From positions 248,001 to 312,000 of the forward strand of contig JAFXSC010000022.1 of NCBI GenBank assembly GCA_017525915.1: 64,000 nucleotides of DNA, written 5' to 3'. This DNA is from Ruminococcus sp. GTDB taxonomy: Bacteria > Bacillota > Clostridia > Oscillospirales > Ruminococcaceae. A program made the position numbers and the translations under genes. Position 1 is the stretch's first letter. Every line of letters begins with the position of its first letter. Below, in pieces: positions 15,182 through 25,800 of this stretch. The notes under the pieces are model-generated. The model ran no database searches. It saw nothing but the letters and a program-made list of their open reading frames with translations, and was not told the origin of the DNA.

Positions 15182-17119
15182 TTACTTCATTGATTCTCTT
15201 GTGTAGTCGAGAAGACCGCCGGCAAGCATGATATCCTTGGTACGTCCGGAAAGCTCACAGAGCACTGGGATAGATTTGCCATTTGTCTTGTTGAGGACTG
15301 TCAGCTCGGACTTGCCCTCTGCAACAGCCTTTCTTACGTCAGCAAGAACGAGCTCGTCACCCTGATTAATGGAATCATAGTCAGCCTCGTTCACGAATGT
15401 GAGCGGAAGGATACCTGCATTGATGAGGTTAGCTCTGTGGATGCGGGCAAACGACTTCACAAGTACAGCCTTTACGCCGAGATAGAGCGGTGCAAGTGCA
15501 GCGTGCTCTCTCGATGAGCCCTGTCCGTAGTTTGAACCGCCGACGATTACGCTCTTTCCGAGAGACTTTGCTCTCTCCGGGAAGCTCTCATCGCATACAG
15601 CAAAGCAGTGCTGTGAGATCTTCGGGATATTTGAACGGAGAGGAAGTATCTTCGCACCGGCAGGCATGATGTGGTCAGTAGTGATGTTGTCCCCTACCTT
15701 CAGCGAAACAGGAGCGTCGATAGTTTCAAGCAGAGGGCTTGTCTCCGGATAAGGCTTGATGTTGGGTCCGCGGAGTATCTCAACGCTGTCCATTTCAGCC
15801 TCGGAAGCCGGAGGAACGACCATATTGTCGTTTACTGTGAATATCTCGGGGAGCTTGAACTCAGGCATATCGCCGAGCTCGCGGGGGTCAGTGAGGTAGC
15901 CTGTGAGAGCTGATACAGCAGCCATTTCAGGCGATACGAGGTATATCTGACCGTCCTTTGTTCCGGAGCGTCCCTCGAAGTTTCTGTTGAAGGTACGGAG
16001 AGAGATACCCTTTGAGTTAGGCGACTGTCCCATACCGATACAAGGTCCGCAGGCGCTTTCGAGTATTCTTGCACCAGCCTCGATAAGGTCGGAAAGCGCT
16101 CCGTTCTGGGCAAGCATATTGAGAACCTGCTTTGAACCGGGAGCAATGGCAAGTGAAACGCTCGGGTCAACGGTCTTGCCCTTGAGGATATATGCAACCT
16201 TGAGCATATCAAGAAGTGAGGAATTCGTACATGAACCGATGCAAACCTGATCTACCTTGAGTCTGCCGATCTCCTCAACGCTCTTTACGTTGTCGGGAGA
16301 ATGAGGACAGGCAGCAAGCGGAACGAGCTCGCTGAGGTTTATGGTAAGCTCCTCGTCGTATACTGCATCAGGGTCAGCTGAGAGAGGTGTCCATACTTCT
16401 TCGCGCTGCTGAGCCTTGAGGAACTGCTTTGTGATCTCGTCAGAGGGGAATATCGAAGTTGTAGCGCCGAGCTCTGCGCCCATATTGGTGATAGTTGCAC
16501 GTTCGGGAACTGAAAGGGTCTTCACGCCTTCGCCGACATACTCGATGACCTTGCCGACGCCGCCCTTAACGGAAAGTCTTCTGAGGACTTCAAGTATAAC
16601 GTCCTTTGCAGCTACCCACGGACGGAGCTTTCCTGTGAGCTCTACCTTAACTACCTTCGGGCAGGTTATGTAGTAAGCGCCGCCGCCCATAGCAACAGCA
16701 ACATCAAGTCCGCCTGCTCCGATAGCTATCATACCAATACCGCCGCCTGTGGGAGTATGGCTGTCGGAACCGATGAGGGTCTTTCCGGGGATGCCGAATC
16801 TCTCAAGATGTACCTGATGACAGATACCGTTGCCGGGACGTGAGAACCAGATGCCATGCTTCTTTGCGACAGAACCGATGAAACGGTGATCGTCAGCATT
16901 CTCAAAGCCGTTCTGGAGGGTATTATGGTCGATGTAAGCAACAGAGCGCTCAGTCTTTACGCGCGGAACGCCGATAGCTTCAAATTCGAGATAAGCCATA
17001 GTACCAGTTGCGTCCTGAGTCAGTGTCTGATCGATACGGATACCGATCTCCTGTCCCTTGACATACTCTCCGTCAACGAGATGAGCCCTGAGTATTTTTT
17101 CAGTAAGAGTTGAACCCAT
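15182..17119 (-). CDS. acnA: Aconitate hydratase (single-chain, ~645 aa form)
   Basis: The enzyme isomerises citrate to isocitrate. Conserved features are SDSHTPTGGG, the three 4Fe-4S cysteines (IGSCTNSS and SACGPCIG), and the C-terminal swivel domain with GGSNYGQGSSREHAALAP and SFARIHRANLINAG. At ~645 residues it matches the shorter aconitase subfamily. An in-frame ATG at 17152 was rejected because it overlaps the promoter's transcription start region; the ATG at 17119 has AAAGGA upstream. It is the first gene of an acnA-PARG-small ORF-icd-rex cluster, and its -35 box is covered by a Rex-like site. Confidence 0.94.
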   Translation of the reverse strand: MGSTLTEKILRAHLVDGEYVKGQEIGIRIDQTLTQDATGTMAYLEFEAIGVPRVKTERSVAYIDHNTLQNGFENADDHRFIGSVAKKHGIWFSRPGNGICHQVHLERFGIPGKTLIGSDSHTPTGGGIGMIAIGAGGLDVAVAMGGGAYYITCPKVVKVELTGKLRPWVAAKDVILEVLRRLSVKGGVGKVIEYVGEGVKTLSVPERATITNMGAELGATTSIFPSDEITKQFLKAQQREEVWTPLSADPDAVYDEELTINLSELVPLAACPHSPDNVKSVEEIGRLKVDQVCIGSCTNSSLLDMLKVAYILKGKTVDPSVSLAIAPGSKQVLNMLAQNGALSDLIEAGARILESACGPCIGMGQSPNSKGISLRTFNRNFEGRSGTKDGQIYLVSPEMAAVSALTGYLTDPRELGDMPEFKLPEIFTVNDNMVVPPASEAEMDSVEILRGPNIKPYPETSPLLETIDAPVSLKVGDNITTDHIMPAGAKILPLRSNIPKISQHCFAVCDESFPERAKSLGKSVIVGGSNYGQGSSREHAALAPLYLGVKAVLVKSFARIHRANLINAGILPLTFVNEADYDSINQGDELVLADVRKAVAEGKSELTVLNKTNGKSIPVLCELSGRTKDIMLAGGLLDYTRESMK

Positions 17120-17156
17120 AAAGAGATCATTCCTTTCAACAATAGAATACATTTAT

Positions 17157-17185
17157 ATTTTACTACATTTCAACAAGTTTGTCAA
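17157..17185 (-). promoter_or_regulatory. Strong promoter of acnA
   Basis: On the minus strand TTGACA, a 17-bp spacer and TAAAAT predict transcription starting near 17150, about 30 bp before the chosen ATG. Confidence 0.75.
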
Positions 17186-17196
17186 GAATTAAACAA
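17179..17196 (-). promoter_or_regulatory. Candidate Rex operator overlapping the acnA -35 box
   Basis: The minus-strand 18-mer TTGTTTAATTCTTGACAA matches TTGTTAAN4TTAACAA at 6/7 positions in each half with correct spacing. It overlaps the -35 hexamer, the expected place for a repressor. Confidence 0.65.
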
Positions 17197-17276
17197 TTAA
17201 TATTAAAGAAAGATGTGTTATTTACCGTTAACTCTCATAAAATGGCTATATGTGCGCCGTAAAACACTGCTTCGTA

Positions 17277-17305
17277 TTGACTTTGAACGGAAAATATGGT
17301 ATAAT
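17277..17305 (+). promoter_or_regulatory. Promoter of the dockerin protease gene
   Basis: TTGACT, a 17-bp spacer and TATAAT, with start expected near 17312. AAAGGAGG follows at ~17320. Confidence 0.75.
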
Positions 17306-17337
17306 CAGTTTACTACTTAAAGGAGGTCGATGTTTAT

Positions 17338-20300
17338 ATGAAATTCATCAGAAAAGCCACAGCTGTGCTCTTGTCCGCTCTGCTGTGCGCTATGGCAGTC
17401 ATTATCCCTCCGGACAAGGCTCCCACTTTAATGAGGGAACTCAGCAGCGCTCTTCAAGGAAATTCCCTTGTTGCTTCCGCTGACGGCATCACCTACAATA
17501 TTCATTACTGGCTCACGGACAGCGTGACCGACAAAATGGGTGAAGTTACCAACTACGCCTACAAGGGCGTGCGCTACTACGTCTGCTACGAAATGACAAA
17601 TGCGGACACTGGCGAGCTTATGACTGACACTGCCTACACGGTATCACTTACACTGACTGACCGTACCGGTACCGAGCTTGCAAGCGCGGAATATGATTCG
17701 CAGAAAAGCTATACATGGACGGTAGGGGAAAACAAGTATACCTACACCGGCGCTGCGCTTTTCCTGCCTGTTACGCCGCAGAATACAGGTGATCTCAACC
17801 TTCACCTCGTAACAACAGGTGATGTCCTCTTCGATATCAACTATTCCTTCTACATAAGCTATCCCTATGTGAATCTCCATGTGTGGATATCCGATGAGGC
17901 CTACGGCGAGGTCGCTGACGAGATAATATCAGGCAGAGAGTACCATATCTGCTCGGAGATAACAGACCTGAATCTCAACCAGCGCCTTAACAGCCGCGTT
18001 ACCGGTTACACCTCCACAATGCGTATCTTCAAGCCGAACGGCGATGAGCTCGGCAATGAGCTTGTACTTGATGAGACGGATGCAAGGCGAGTTTACCGGA
18101 GCGTCAGCTTCACACCGGTCACTACCGGACGCTGGCGCGCGACTGTCACGCTTTCCGGTGACATCGAACTCGAATGTGAGATAAGCTGGACTGTCACAGA
18201 GTCCGGAAGCACTGTCTCCTCGACCCAGACCTCAACGACTGTTACCGGAAGCTCCCCCACGACCACAAGCAAGGTAACTTCCTCCCCTGTGCTTACCGCT
18301 CTGCCGTTTGAATGGGGCAAGGATAACTGGAGCTTCGGCAATGACAACAGCTCCTTCCCTGATGGCTACGCAGTTGATGAAAGCATCATCAACGACCTCT
18401 GCAAGGAGTTCTCTCTGACAAATATCGAAAAGGAAATAATGAAGTATGAGTGCTCACGCTCGCAGTATGAATCATGGGGCGGATCATGCTTCGGACTGAC
18501 AGCCTCCGAGATACTCGCAAAGCTCGGTGTTCTCGACCTGTCAAAATTCAGCGGAAGCACAACAGTTAACGAAAACTCCAACACAAAGGCAATGCTCTCG
18601 CTCATCAACTTCATACAGAATTTCCAGAGCATTCCCTTCTACGCAAGGCAGATGCGTCTCAATGCCCTGCTCAACGTCCCGGCAACGCTATCTCAGCCTG
18701 ACTATATAAAAAAGCTCGTTGACGTCATAGTGAATGACGGCTCGCTCGTTTCGCTCGGATATGCTATCCGTACCGATGACCTGACGGCAAATAGCACCAA
18801 AATAGAAGGTCACGCTGTTCTCGCCTACGGCGTTGAGAAATGTAATTACACTGATGAATATACCGGTCTTACATACGACCGCCGCATACTTATTGCCGAC
18901 CCGAACTACCTCGGTGAAAACAAGCTTACCGACAAAGCGTGCCTGTATTTTCGTTCATCAGATTACAGCTGGGTCATACCTTACTGGACTCGCAATTTCA
19001 CAAGTAACGGTCACGAAATATCACGTCGATGCTGCTGGAATGCAAACGATCCCTACTATTACAACGGATTTATCCGCCGTATAGTAAAATTCACCTCAAA
19101 GACAAAGGTCGATGATCTTGCGATAAACTGTCCTACTTCACAGTATCTACCGGGCATCAAGGTCTATCATGACGAGTCCATCAGTGCTCCTGAGTTCGCT
19201 CAGGTAGCCGATACCGGTATAAAGGAGCATGACTCTATCATGGGTATCAGCGGTATTTTCTCCTACTTTGATGAGGCTTCTCCTTCAGCAGATCAGACCT
19301 ACGACAATAAGAACTTCATAAACGATACTGCCAATTATGAGATGATCTACGATACTCCACAGAACTTTGACTTCATCATGGACTATGAGAAGTTCGCGTA
19401 CATATCCGAGGTCGAGAACGGCACTTATGCGCTGTTCGAGCCGAACGGCTTTGTTGGCATCAAGGGCAAGAATATGAACTATAAGATGTCAATGGTAGCA
19501 AACAACTCCGTAAAGAACCTCACCGACTGGTATACCGTCCGCGTTGAAGGCTCGGGAGCATCATCGGCGTCCCTCAGCGCACTCAACGGACGCTACTATA
19601 CCCTCGAATCCGACAATCTTAAAAATATCAGCGTCACCGCCTATAATGACGAGGCGACCGCAGCAGTTACCTTCTCCACCACTTATAAGAAGGTCGCTCT
19701 TGAGGAGAAGAATCCTACAACTATTGTGGTGAAGGTCGATACAGATGATGACGGCGTATTTGACAAGATCATTGCCACATCTAATGAACAGCCTCCCGTA
19801 ACAACAACTACTACGACTACAATCACCACTACCACGACCACTACTACAAAGCCTGTTTCCACTACTTCAACTACCACTAAGAAGACTTCCTCTACCTCCA
19901 CAACTTCAACAACAACTTCCTCGACTACAACAGTTACAACGACCGGCACTCAGCCTGTTGTCTCCGGTAAATGCGGTGTGAACGCTTCATGGAACTACGA
20001 CCAGAAGAACGCCACTCTGACTATCAGCGGAACAGGCGCTATGGAGAACTATTCAGCTCTTACCGGTCAGCCCTGGAGAACATACGCTTTCAAGATACAG
20101 AAAGTCATTGTCAAGGAGGGCATTACTGCTCTCGGTGATTATTCCTTGGATTATCTGCCGAACTGTACTTCTATCCAGCTTCCCGACAGCCTTACAACAG
20201 TCGGCAAATTCTCACTATCGACCTGCGAAAAGGTAAGCACAATAACATTCTCTGAAAATGTTACCGAGATAGCTAACAATGCGCTTGCAAGCAATCCTAC

Positions 20301-20706
20301 TACTAATTACATCTTCAAGAATCCTAAGTGCAATTTTTATAAGTATGCTTTCGGCTCAAGCACCGACAAATACACAGGAACTGTCTACGGCTACACTGAC
20401 TCAACAGCCCAGAAATACGCAGAAGAACACGGTATTAATTTCATAGCGCTCGACGGTCAGGTAACGCTCGGTGATGTTGATGGCAACGGTCTGATAAACG
20501 CTATCGACGCTTCAAAGATACTTGTCCTCTGCGCTGTCCTTTCAGACAACGGTACTGCAACCGAAAGAGACTTTGCGCTCTGCGATGTCAACAATGACGG
20601 ACGTATAACGGCTGTTGACGCTTCGTATCTGCTTTCCTACTGTGCTAACCTTGCAAATGACCCCGACCTCAAACTCGCAGATTACGTTGCATCACGCAAT
20701 AAATAA
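17338..20706 (+). CDS. Secreted papain-like peptidase with Thr-linker, LRR and dockerin
   Basis: The 1122-residue protein starts with a signal peptide (MKFIRKATAVLLSALLCAMA). Two beta-rich domains (residues ~50-290) are followed by a short Ser/Thr linker and a papain-like/C39-like region. In that region Cys384 (GGSCFGLTASE), His492 (EGHAVLAYGVE) and Asp521 (LIADPNYLG) could form a catalytic triad. A Thr-rich linker (~821-873), a BspA-type leucine-rich module (~880-1035) and a C-terminal type I-like dockerin with two calcium loops (GDVDGNGLINAIDASKIL, CDVNNDGRITAVDASYLL) follow. It would be secreted and docked to a scaffoldin. Promoter and AAAGGAGGTC ribosome site are clear. The protease assignment rests on spaced motifs only. 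Confidence 0.85.
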   Translation: MKFIRKATAVLLSALLCAMAVIIPPDKAPTLMRELSSALQGNSLVASADGITYNIHYWLTDSVTDKMGEVTNYAYKGVRYYVCYEMTNADTGELMTDTAYTVSLTLTDRTGTELASAEYDSQKSYTWTVGENKYTYTGAALFLPVTPQNTGDLNLHLVTTGDVLFDINYSFYISYPYVNLHVWISDEAYGEVADEIISGREYHICSEITDLNLNQRLNSRVTGYTSTMRIFKPNGDELGNELVLDETDARRVYRSVSFTPVTTGRWRATVTLSGDIELECEISWTVTESGSTVSSTQTSTTVTGSSPTTTSKVTSSPVLTALPFEWGKDNWSFGNDNSSFPDGYAVDESIINDLCKEFSLTNIEKEIMKYECSRSQYESWGGSCFGLTASEILAKLGVLDLSKFSGSTTVNENSNTKAMLSLINFIQNFQSIPFYARQMRLNALLNVPATLSQPDYIKKLVDVIVNDGSLVSLGYAIRTDDLTANSTKIEGHAVLAYGVEKCNYTDEYTGLTYDRRILIADPNYLGENKLTDKACLYFRSSDYSWVIPYWTRNFTSNGHEISRRCCWNANDPYYYNGFIRRIVKFTSKTKVDDLAINCPTSQYLPGIKVYHDESISAPEFAQVADTGIKEHDSIMGISGIFSYFDEASPSADQTYDNKNFINDTANYEMIYDTPQNFDFIMDYEKFAYISEVENGTYALFEPNGFVGIKGKNMNYKMSMVANNSVKNLTDWYTVRVEGSGASSASLSALNGRYYTLESDNLKNISVTAYNDEATAAVTFSTTYKKVALEEKNPTTIVVKVDTDDDGVFDKIIATSNEQPPVTTTTTTTITTTTTTTTKPVSTTSTTTKKTSSTSTTSTTTSSTTTVTTTGTQPVVSGKCGVNASWNYDQKNATLTISGTGAMENYSALTGQPWRTYAFKIQKVIVKEGITALGDYSLDYLPNCTSIQLPDSLTTVGKFSLSTCEKVSTITFSENVTEIANNALASNPTTNYIFKNPKCNFYKYAFGSSTDKYTGTVYGYTDSTAQKYAEEHGINFIALDGQVTLGDVDGNGLINAIDASKILVLCAVLSDNGTATERDFALCDVNNDGRITAVDASYLLSYCANLANDPDLKLADYVASRNK

Positions 20707-20712
20707 CACAAA

Positions 20713-20737
20713 GAGGACTGCTCCGGCAGTCCTTTTT
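20713..20737 (+). terminator. Rho-independent terminator of the dockerin protease
   Basis: AGGACTGC / GCAGTCCT hairpin followed by six T residues, directly after the stop codon. Confidence 0.85.
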
Positions 20738-20877
20738 TGTTCGCATTATGATAAGCAACGCCAGATTTGTGACAGTTTACGGATATTCTTTTCATTTGTT
20801 CAACATACTATTTTAAGCCTTTTTTAAGGAAGCAGCAGTATACTTTATAATCATAACGATAGTACGGAGGAACAACA

Positions 20878-22761
20878 ATGAAAATTAAAGGATACAAAAG
20901 ATATGCTGCCTTTGCCGCTGCACTCACACTGATAATCAGTTCACTTTCTTCATGCAGCGGAACTTCAGCGAGCAGCAATAATACCGGCAGCACCGAAGCA
21001 TCAACTTCCGCAGAAGTCGTTGCAAAGAACCTGAGCAGCAATACTTCCGGTTACACTGATAAGCTCTTCGACAGCTCCTATGTCCACACTATCGACATAT
21101 CGATTTCCGAAGCCGACTGGTCCGACCTAAAATCCAATCCAACTGAAAAAACAAAGTACGAAACGAATATCACTATTGACGGTGAAACGATAAGCAGCGT
21201 GTCCTTTGCAACCAAGGGTAACACGAGCCTTTCTTCAATTGCAAGCGACAAGGATTCAGACCGATACAGTTTCAAGATCAACTTCGGCAAATTCATTGAC
21301 GGTCAGACTTATTACGGTCTGAACAAGCTGAATCTCAATAATATCTATGCTGACGCGACATACATGAAGGACTTCATCAGCTATGAGATATTCCGCAGAG
21401 CAGGTGTTGACGCTCCCCTCACAAGCTATGTATGGCTCACCGTGAACGGCGAAGTACAAGGTCTATATCTCGCCATTGAGGATATCAGTTCATCTTATCT
21501 TGAACGTACACAGAACGGTGATGGCGAGCTTTACAAGCCCGAGAGTGAAATGCTCGGTAATATGGGTGAAATGAAAATGCCCGAGGGTGGATTTGAATTT
21601 CCGGAGGGTATGACCATGCCCGAAGGTATGACTTTCCCAGAAGATATGACAATGCCCGAGGGTATGACTTTCCCGAAGGATAAGACCTTGCCGGAAGGTG
21701 CTGAACTCCCGGACAGCGAAAAGCAGTCCGGGGATAAAAAGGATCCGGGCAGACGCGGCGGCAGGTCCTCAAAGCCGGACGGCACTGATTTTTCCGGTAT
21801 GCCGGAGGGTATGACTATGCCGGAAGGTATGGAAATGCCCGGAAACGGAGGATTTCCGGGCGGTATGGGTTTCGGCGGCTCTGACGGTGCTGACCTTGCT
21901 TACAAGGACGACAGTATCGAAAGCTATTCCGATATTTTCAATAACTGCATCACCGATGCCGATGACGCTGACAAACAGCGTGTTATCGCCGCACTCAGAA
22001 GCCTGTCAGAAGGCAGCATTGAAAGCTGCATTGATACCGATGAGGTTATCAGTTACTTTGCCGCTCACAATTTTGTCCTCAACTACGACAGCTACACCGG
22101 AAGTATGCTCCACAATTACTACCTCATGGAAAAGGACGGCAAGCTCTCCATGCTTCCCTGGGACTATAACCTTTCGTTCGGCGGATTTGGCGGCGGTGCT
22201 CCCGGAAACGGCGGCGATGATGAGCACGATAACAGTGCTACTTCCCTCGTCAATACAGGCATAGATACTCCCGTTTCCGGCGGCATAGATTCATCCAGAC
22301 CTATGTGGGACTGGATAGCGGATAATGAAGAATATCTGCAAAAGTACCATGAAATCCTTGACGGGCTCATCTCTGATTATTTTGAGTCCGGAGATTTTGA
22401 AAAGCAGATCGATGAAGTGTATGAAATGATACTCCCCTATGTTGAAAAGGATACAACAGCGTTCTACAAATCCGAGGAATTCAAGACCGGATACAGTACA
22501 CTAAAGGAGTTCTGTATGCTGCGCGCAAAGAGTATCCGTGCTCAGCTTGACGGTACGCTGTCCGCCGACACCGACAAGCAGGAGGCTGATAAGAAGATTG
22601 ACGCTTCTTCTGTGAAGACGGAAGATATGGGCAAACAGGGCGGAGGAAAAGACGGCGGCATGGGCTTTGGCAAACAACGCGGTTTTGACCGAAAATCGTC
22701 TTCTCTCCCTGAGGCCGAAACTGAAATCCAGAGTAGTAATACAACTACCGAGGCTCAGTAA
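20878..22761 (+). CDS. CotH-kinase-family lipoprotein with MPEGM repeats
   Basis: The 627-residue protein has a lipoprotein signal (lipobox LSSC, Cys26). The CotH fold begins near residue 62 (ISEADWSDLKSN) and includes FATKGNTSLSS, NLNNIYADATYMKDFISYE and VNGEVQGLYLAIEDI, then resumes after an insertion with SYTGSMLHNYYLMEKDGK and MLPWDYNLSFGG. The insertion (~235-330) holds repeated Met-Pro-Glu-Gly-Met units in Gly-rich sequence, unlike the compact spore-coat CotH. CotH proteins of spore formers are protein kinases; this family is common on Ruminococcus surfaces, and its substrate here is unknown. TATAAT lies at 20846-20851 and GGAGG before the ATG. The C-terminus is Lys/Gly-rich and probably disordered. 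Confidence 0.87.
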   Translation: MKIKGYKRYAAFAAALTLIISSLSSCSGTSASSNNTGSTEASTSAEVVAKNLSSNTSGYTDKLFDSSYVHTIDISISEADWSDLKSNPTEKTKYETNITIDGETISSVSFATKGNTSLSSIASDKDSDRYSFKINFGKFIDGQTYYGLNKLNLNNIYADATYMKDFISYEIFRRAGVDAPLTSYVWLTVNGEVQGLYLAIEDISSSYLERTQNGDGELYKPESEMLGNMGEMKMPEGGFEFPEGMTMPEGMTFPEDMTMPEGMTFPKDKTLPEGAELPDSEKQSGDKKDPGRRGGRSSKPDGTDFSGMPEGMTMPEGMEMPGNGGFPGGMGFGGSDGADLAYKDDSIESYSDIFNNCITDADDADKQRVIAALRSLSEGSIESCIDTDEVISYFAAHNFVLNYDSYTGSMLHNYYLMEKDGKLSMLPWDYNLSFGGFGGGAPGNGGDDEHDNSATSLVNTGIDTPVSGGIDSSRPMWDWIADNEEYLQKYHEILDGLISDYFESGDFEKQIDEVYEMILPYVEKDTTAFYKSEEFKTGYSTLKEFCMLRAKSIRAQLDGTLSADTDKQEADKKIDASSVKTEDMGKQGGGKDGGMGFGKQRGFDRKSSSLPEAETEIQSSNTTTEAQ

Positions 22762-22809
22762 ACAGTAAAGTTGACACACACAAATCTTTTATACTAGCAG
22801 TGAATCAAA

Positions 22810-22830
22810 ACCACCCGTAAAACGGGTGGT
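22810..22830 (-). terminator. Hairpin between convergent CotH and cohesin genes
   Basis: A perfect 9-bp stem (ACCACCCGT / ACGGGTGGT) with a 3-nt loop is followed on the minus strand by TTTTGATT. It probably ends the cohesin gene transcript. A second, imperfect hairpin lies at ~22847-22870. Confidence 0.6.
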
Positions 22831-22875
22831 CAGAGATACAATCAAAGAGAAACGCAAATGCGGTACTCTCAGCTT

Positions 22876-25800
22876 TTATTTCTTTCTTGATGCAATGAAG
22901 TCTTTGATCTTCAGATCAGGATCATCCGCAAGGTCGGCGCAATATGCAAGGACGAACGAAGCATCGACAGCTGTAATCAGCCCGTCGCCGTTTATGTCGA
23001 ATTTTGCTATTACATCATCTCCGGGAAGCTCTGCATCGGGAGCTGAAAGCTCTGCACACTTCACAAGTATCTTTGAAGCGTCCACGGCGTTGATAACTCC
23101 GTTACCGTCGATATCTCCGAATTTTGAAGCAGGCTCACCCCTCTTTTCAAGGTAGTAAACATACTTGGGATTTGTGTCGGTAAAGGTCATTGTATTGAGG
23201 TCAATGACCGTCGGTATCGTATCACCGTCACCATAGACCGCCACCTTATCCTTTCCGCCGGCAGTTTTTTCGTCCGCGGTCCAGAACATTACTTCTTCTC
23301 TTTTGGCACCGCTTTTCTCTACAATTACCATAGTGCCTGTGAAATCATCGTTGAATGACAGTATATAGTCTGCTGCGCTCAGGTCAAGAAGGCTCTCACC
23401 GGTATCAGTGTTTATTGACTTGGAAACTATCCATGAGCCGAGTATCCTCTCGTCCATTACGCTGTTATATTTCAGAGTTGTCGTTGAAGTAGTCGATGTT
23501 GATGTAGTTGTTGTGGTGGTAGTTGTACTTGTAGTAGTAGTCGATGTCGTAGTGCTTGTGGTAGTTGTCGTTGTAGTACTTGTAGTTGAGGATGTTGTTA
23601 TTTTGCCGAGTGATTCAAATGTACATCCGTATTTCTCAGCATAAGCCTGAGCTGTTGAGCCCTCATAGCCTCTTATAACGCCGGAGTAATTATGCTCATT
23701 GTTGTCAGTGAATGTCATTCTACTGTCAAATATAGCACAATTCGGATTCATTATTGTTATCATTTCAGCACCAGTATAGAAAAACGCATAATCATCAATA
23801 GCTTCAACGCTCGCCGGAATTACAATACTGCTAAGGCTTCTTGTATTGGAGAAAGCACTGCCGCCTAAATATTTAAGCCCGGAAGGCAGTTCAACTTCAT
23901 CTATACAAACACAGAATTCAAATACACCAGACTCTATTCTTTTAAGTGTGTCAGGAAAGATAACTTTATCAAGATTATATGCTCCGTAGAACGCCTCTTT
24001 ATCTATTCTTACAACTCCATCCGGAATAGCATACTCATTGTCGCTTTTAGCAGAAGGATATGCTATCAGCACAGTTTTGTCCTTGTTGTAAAGAACACCA
24101 TCCACACTTGTATAGTGCTTGTTTGCCGTAGAAACGGTGATGCTGTTCACTCCCAGAGCATCAGGTCTGCCAAAATAGGCACCGCTCCTGATGTACGGAA
24201 CAAATGCACTGCTGCCTATTTCAGCAACATTTTCAGGAATGTTTATGGACTCGAGCGAAGTACACGCGCCGAAAGCTCTGTCACCGATCACGACAACCGA
24301 ATCAGGAATCTTGACAGAGGTGATCTCTTTACAAGAATAAAAGGCAGCATATCTTATTTTAGTTACCGGAACCGAGTTTACTTTATCTGGGATAATAACA
24401 CTGCCCTGTGCTTCACTGTCACACTCCTCAAGTTCAGCATGATCGCTGTAAATTCTGAAGGTTAGACCGTTTTCAATTATAGTCTCATAATTACCTGCTG
24501 ATATTGTTCCGGGAATTCCTGCAAGATCTGCTGAATACCATGCAAGTTTGTTTTCTTCACCATAAGCTACCGCCCATGTGAGCTTGTAGCCATCAACAAA
24601 AGGCTGGGTCGAGTTATCTGATAAGCGTGCACCCTGAATGATACTCTCAGGTCTCAGCTCAGATCCGTATTCATCAAGAATAACGTAGTGAACATTTTCA
24701 AATACTCCGTTAACGAACTTTTCCCAGAGTACACAATACGCCCCATCACCAAGAGTTACGACCTTTACGGCTCCTGCCTGCTCCTCTTTATTGCATTCTG
24801 TCAGCCAGACAACATTATTGTCAATAGCTTTTGATGATTCGCCATCGATACGTTTTTCTCCGCCCAGACCGTTGCCGTTGCCGTTATGATTCAGCAAACG
24901 TACAAATACATCATATTTGTCTGTCGCGTAAGGTGAATTATCATGTTCTATATTAGAATACACTCTTTCCGCTTTTCCGGCAATGGCAAATGTGTGCTTA
25001 CTCGTCGCAATACCGCCCATATGCGTATATGTGGTATTGCCGTCAAGCTGTTCTGAAATTGAACCGTATACGCCGTTAGAATGAAAGACATTGCGGTAAC
25101 CGTTCTCGCTGTCAAAAGCAGGTTCATCAAATATCCTTCCGTGGAATATTCCATAATGGTTCATAACGATACCACGTGAAACGGCATCTCCCATCTGGAT
25201 AAGTGTAAATCCATAGGAAGTGGGGATCATGGATACACCAAAGGAATGTGACCCCTGCCATGTATTGACAGTGATCAGCTTCATAGTTTCTGCCCTTACT
25301 GCCAGATAGCATAATCCCTGATGATTAAGGCCGTCTTCCGATCTAGTCCAGAGAGTGTCATATGCCGCAAAGACAATGCCTGCTTTGTATCCAAGAGCAG
25401 CATTTCCGAAAGTGAAAGGAGACAGTGACTGGGTCTCACTTACCGGCAGCTGAAGTTCACTGATTTCTTTGAAGCTGCTGTCATATTTCACAAGTGAAAG
25501 ACTGCATAACTGGTCGTCATTCTTTACATCTGCATTTGTCAGTTTTCTTCCCCAGAGAGCGTACAGACAGCCATCATCGTCAAATACAACGGAGCCTATC
25601 TTCCAGCCTTCCTTGCTAATGGTAACGATATCCCTGGTGCTGTCCTCCGGTATGAATATAAATGAACTGTCACATTTTATCATTGCATAGATACTGCCAT
25701 CCGGAGAAACTATCTCATGAAGGCAGTCATTGTCACCGTTGTATCCGAAGCCGTTGTTGAATGTTGTATCGTCAGTATAGCTTGTGCAGCGTATCCCGTC

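Noticed and set aside
17217-17234. TTAACT-containing sequence between acnA and the dockerin gene as a second Rex site
   Set aside because: Only one half resembles the consensus; the better site lies at 17179-17196.
23464-23600. Thr-codon-rich tract as a possible microsatellite or CRISPR-like repeat
   Set aside because: It is an in-frame Thr/Ser linker of a secreted protein with varied synonymous codons, not a spacer-repeat array.
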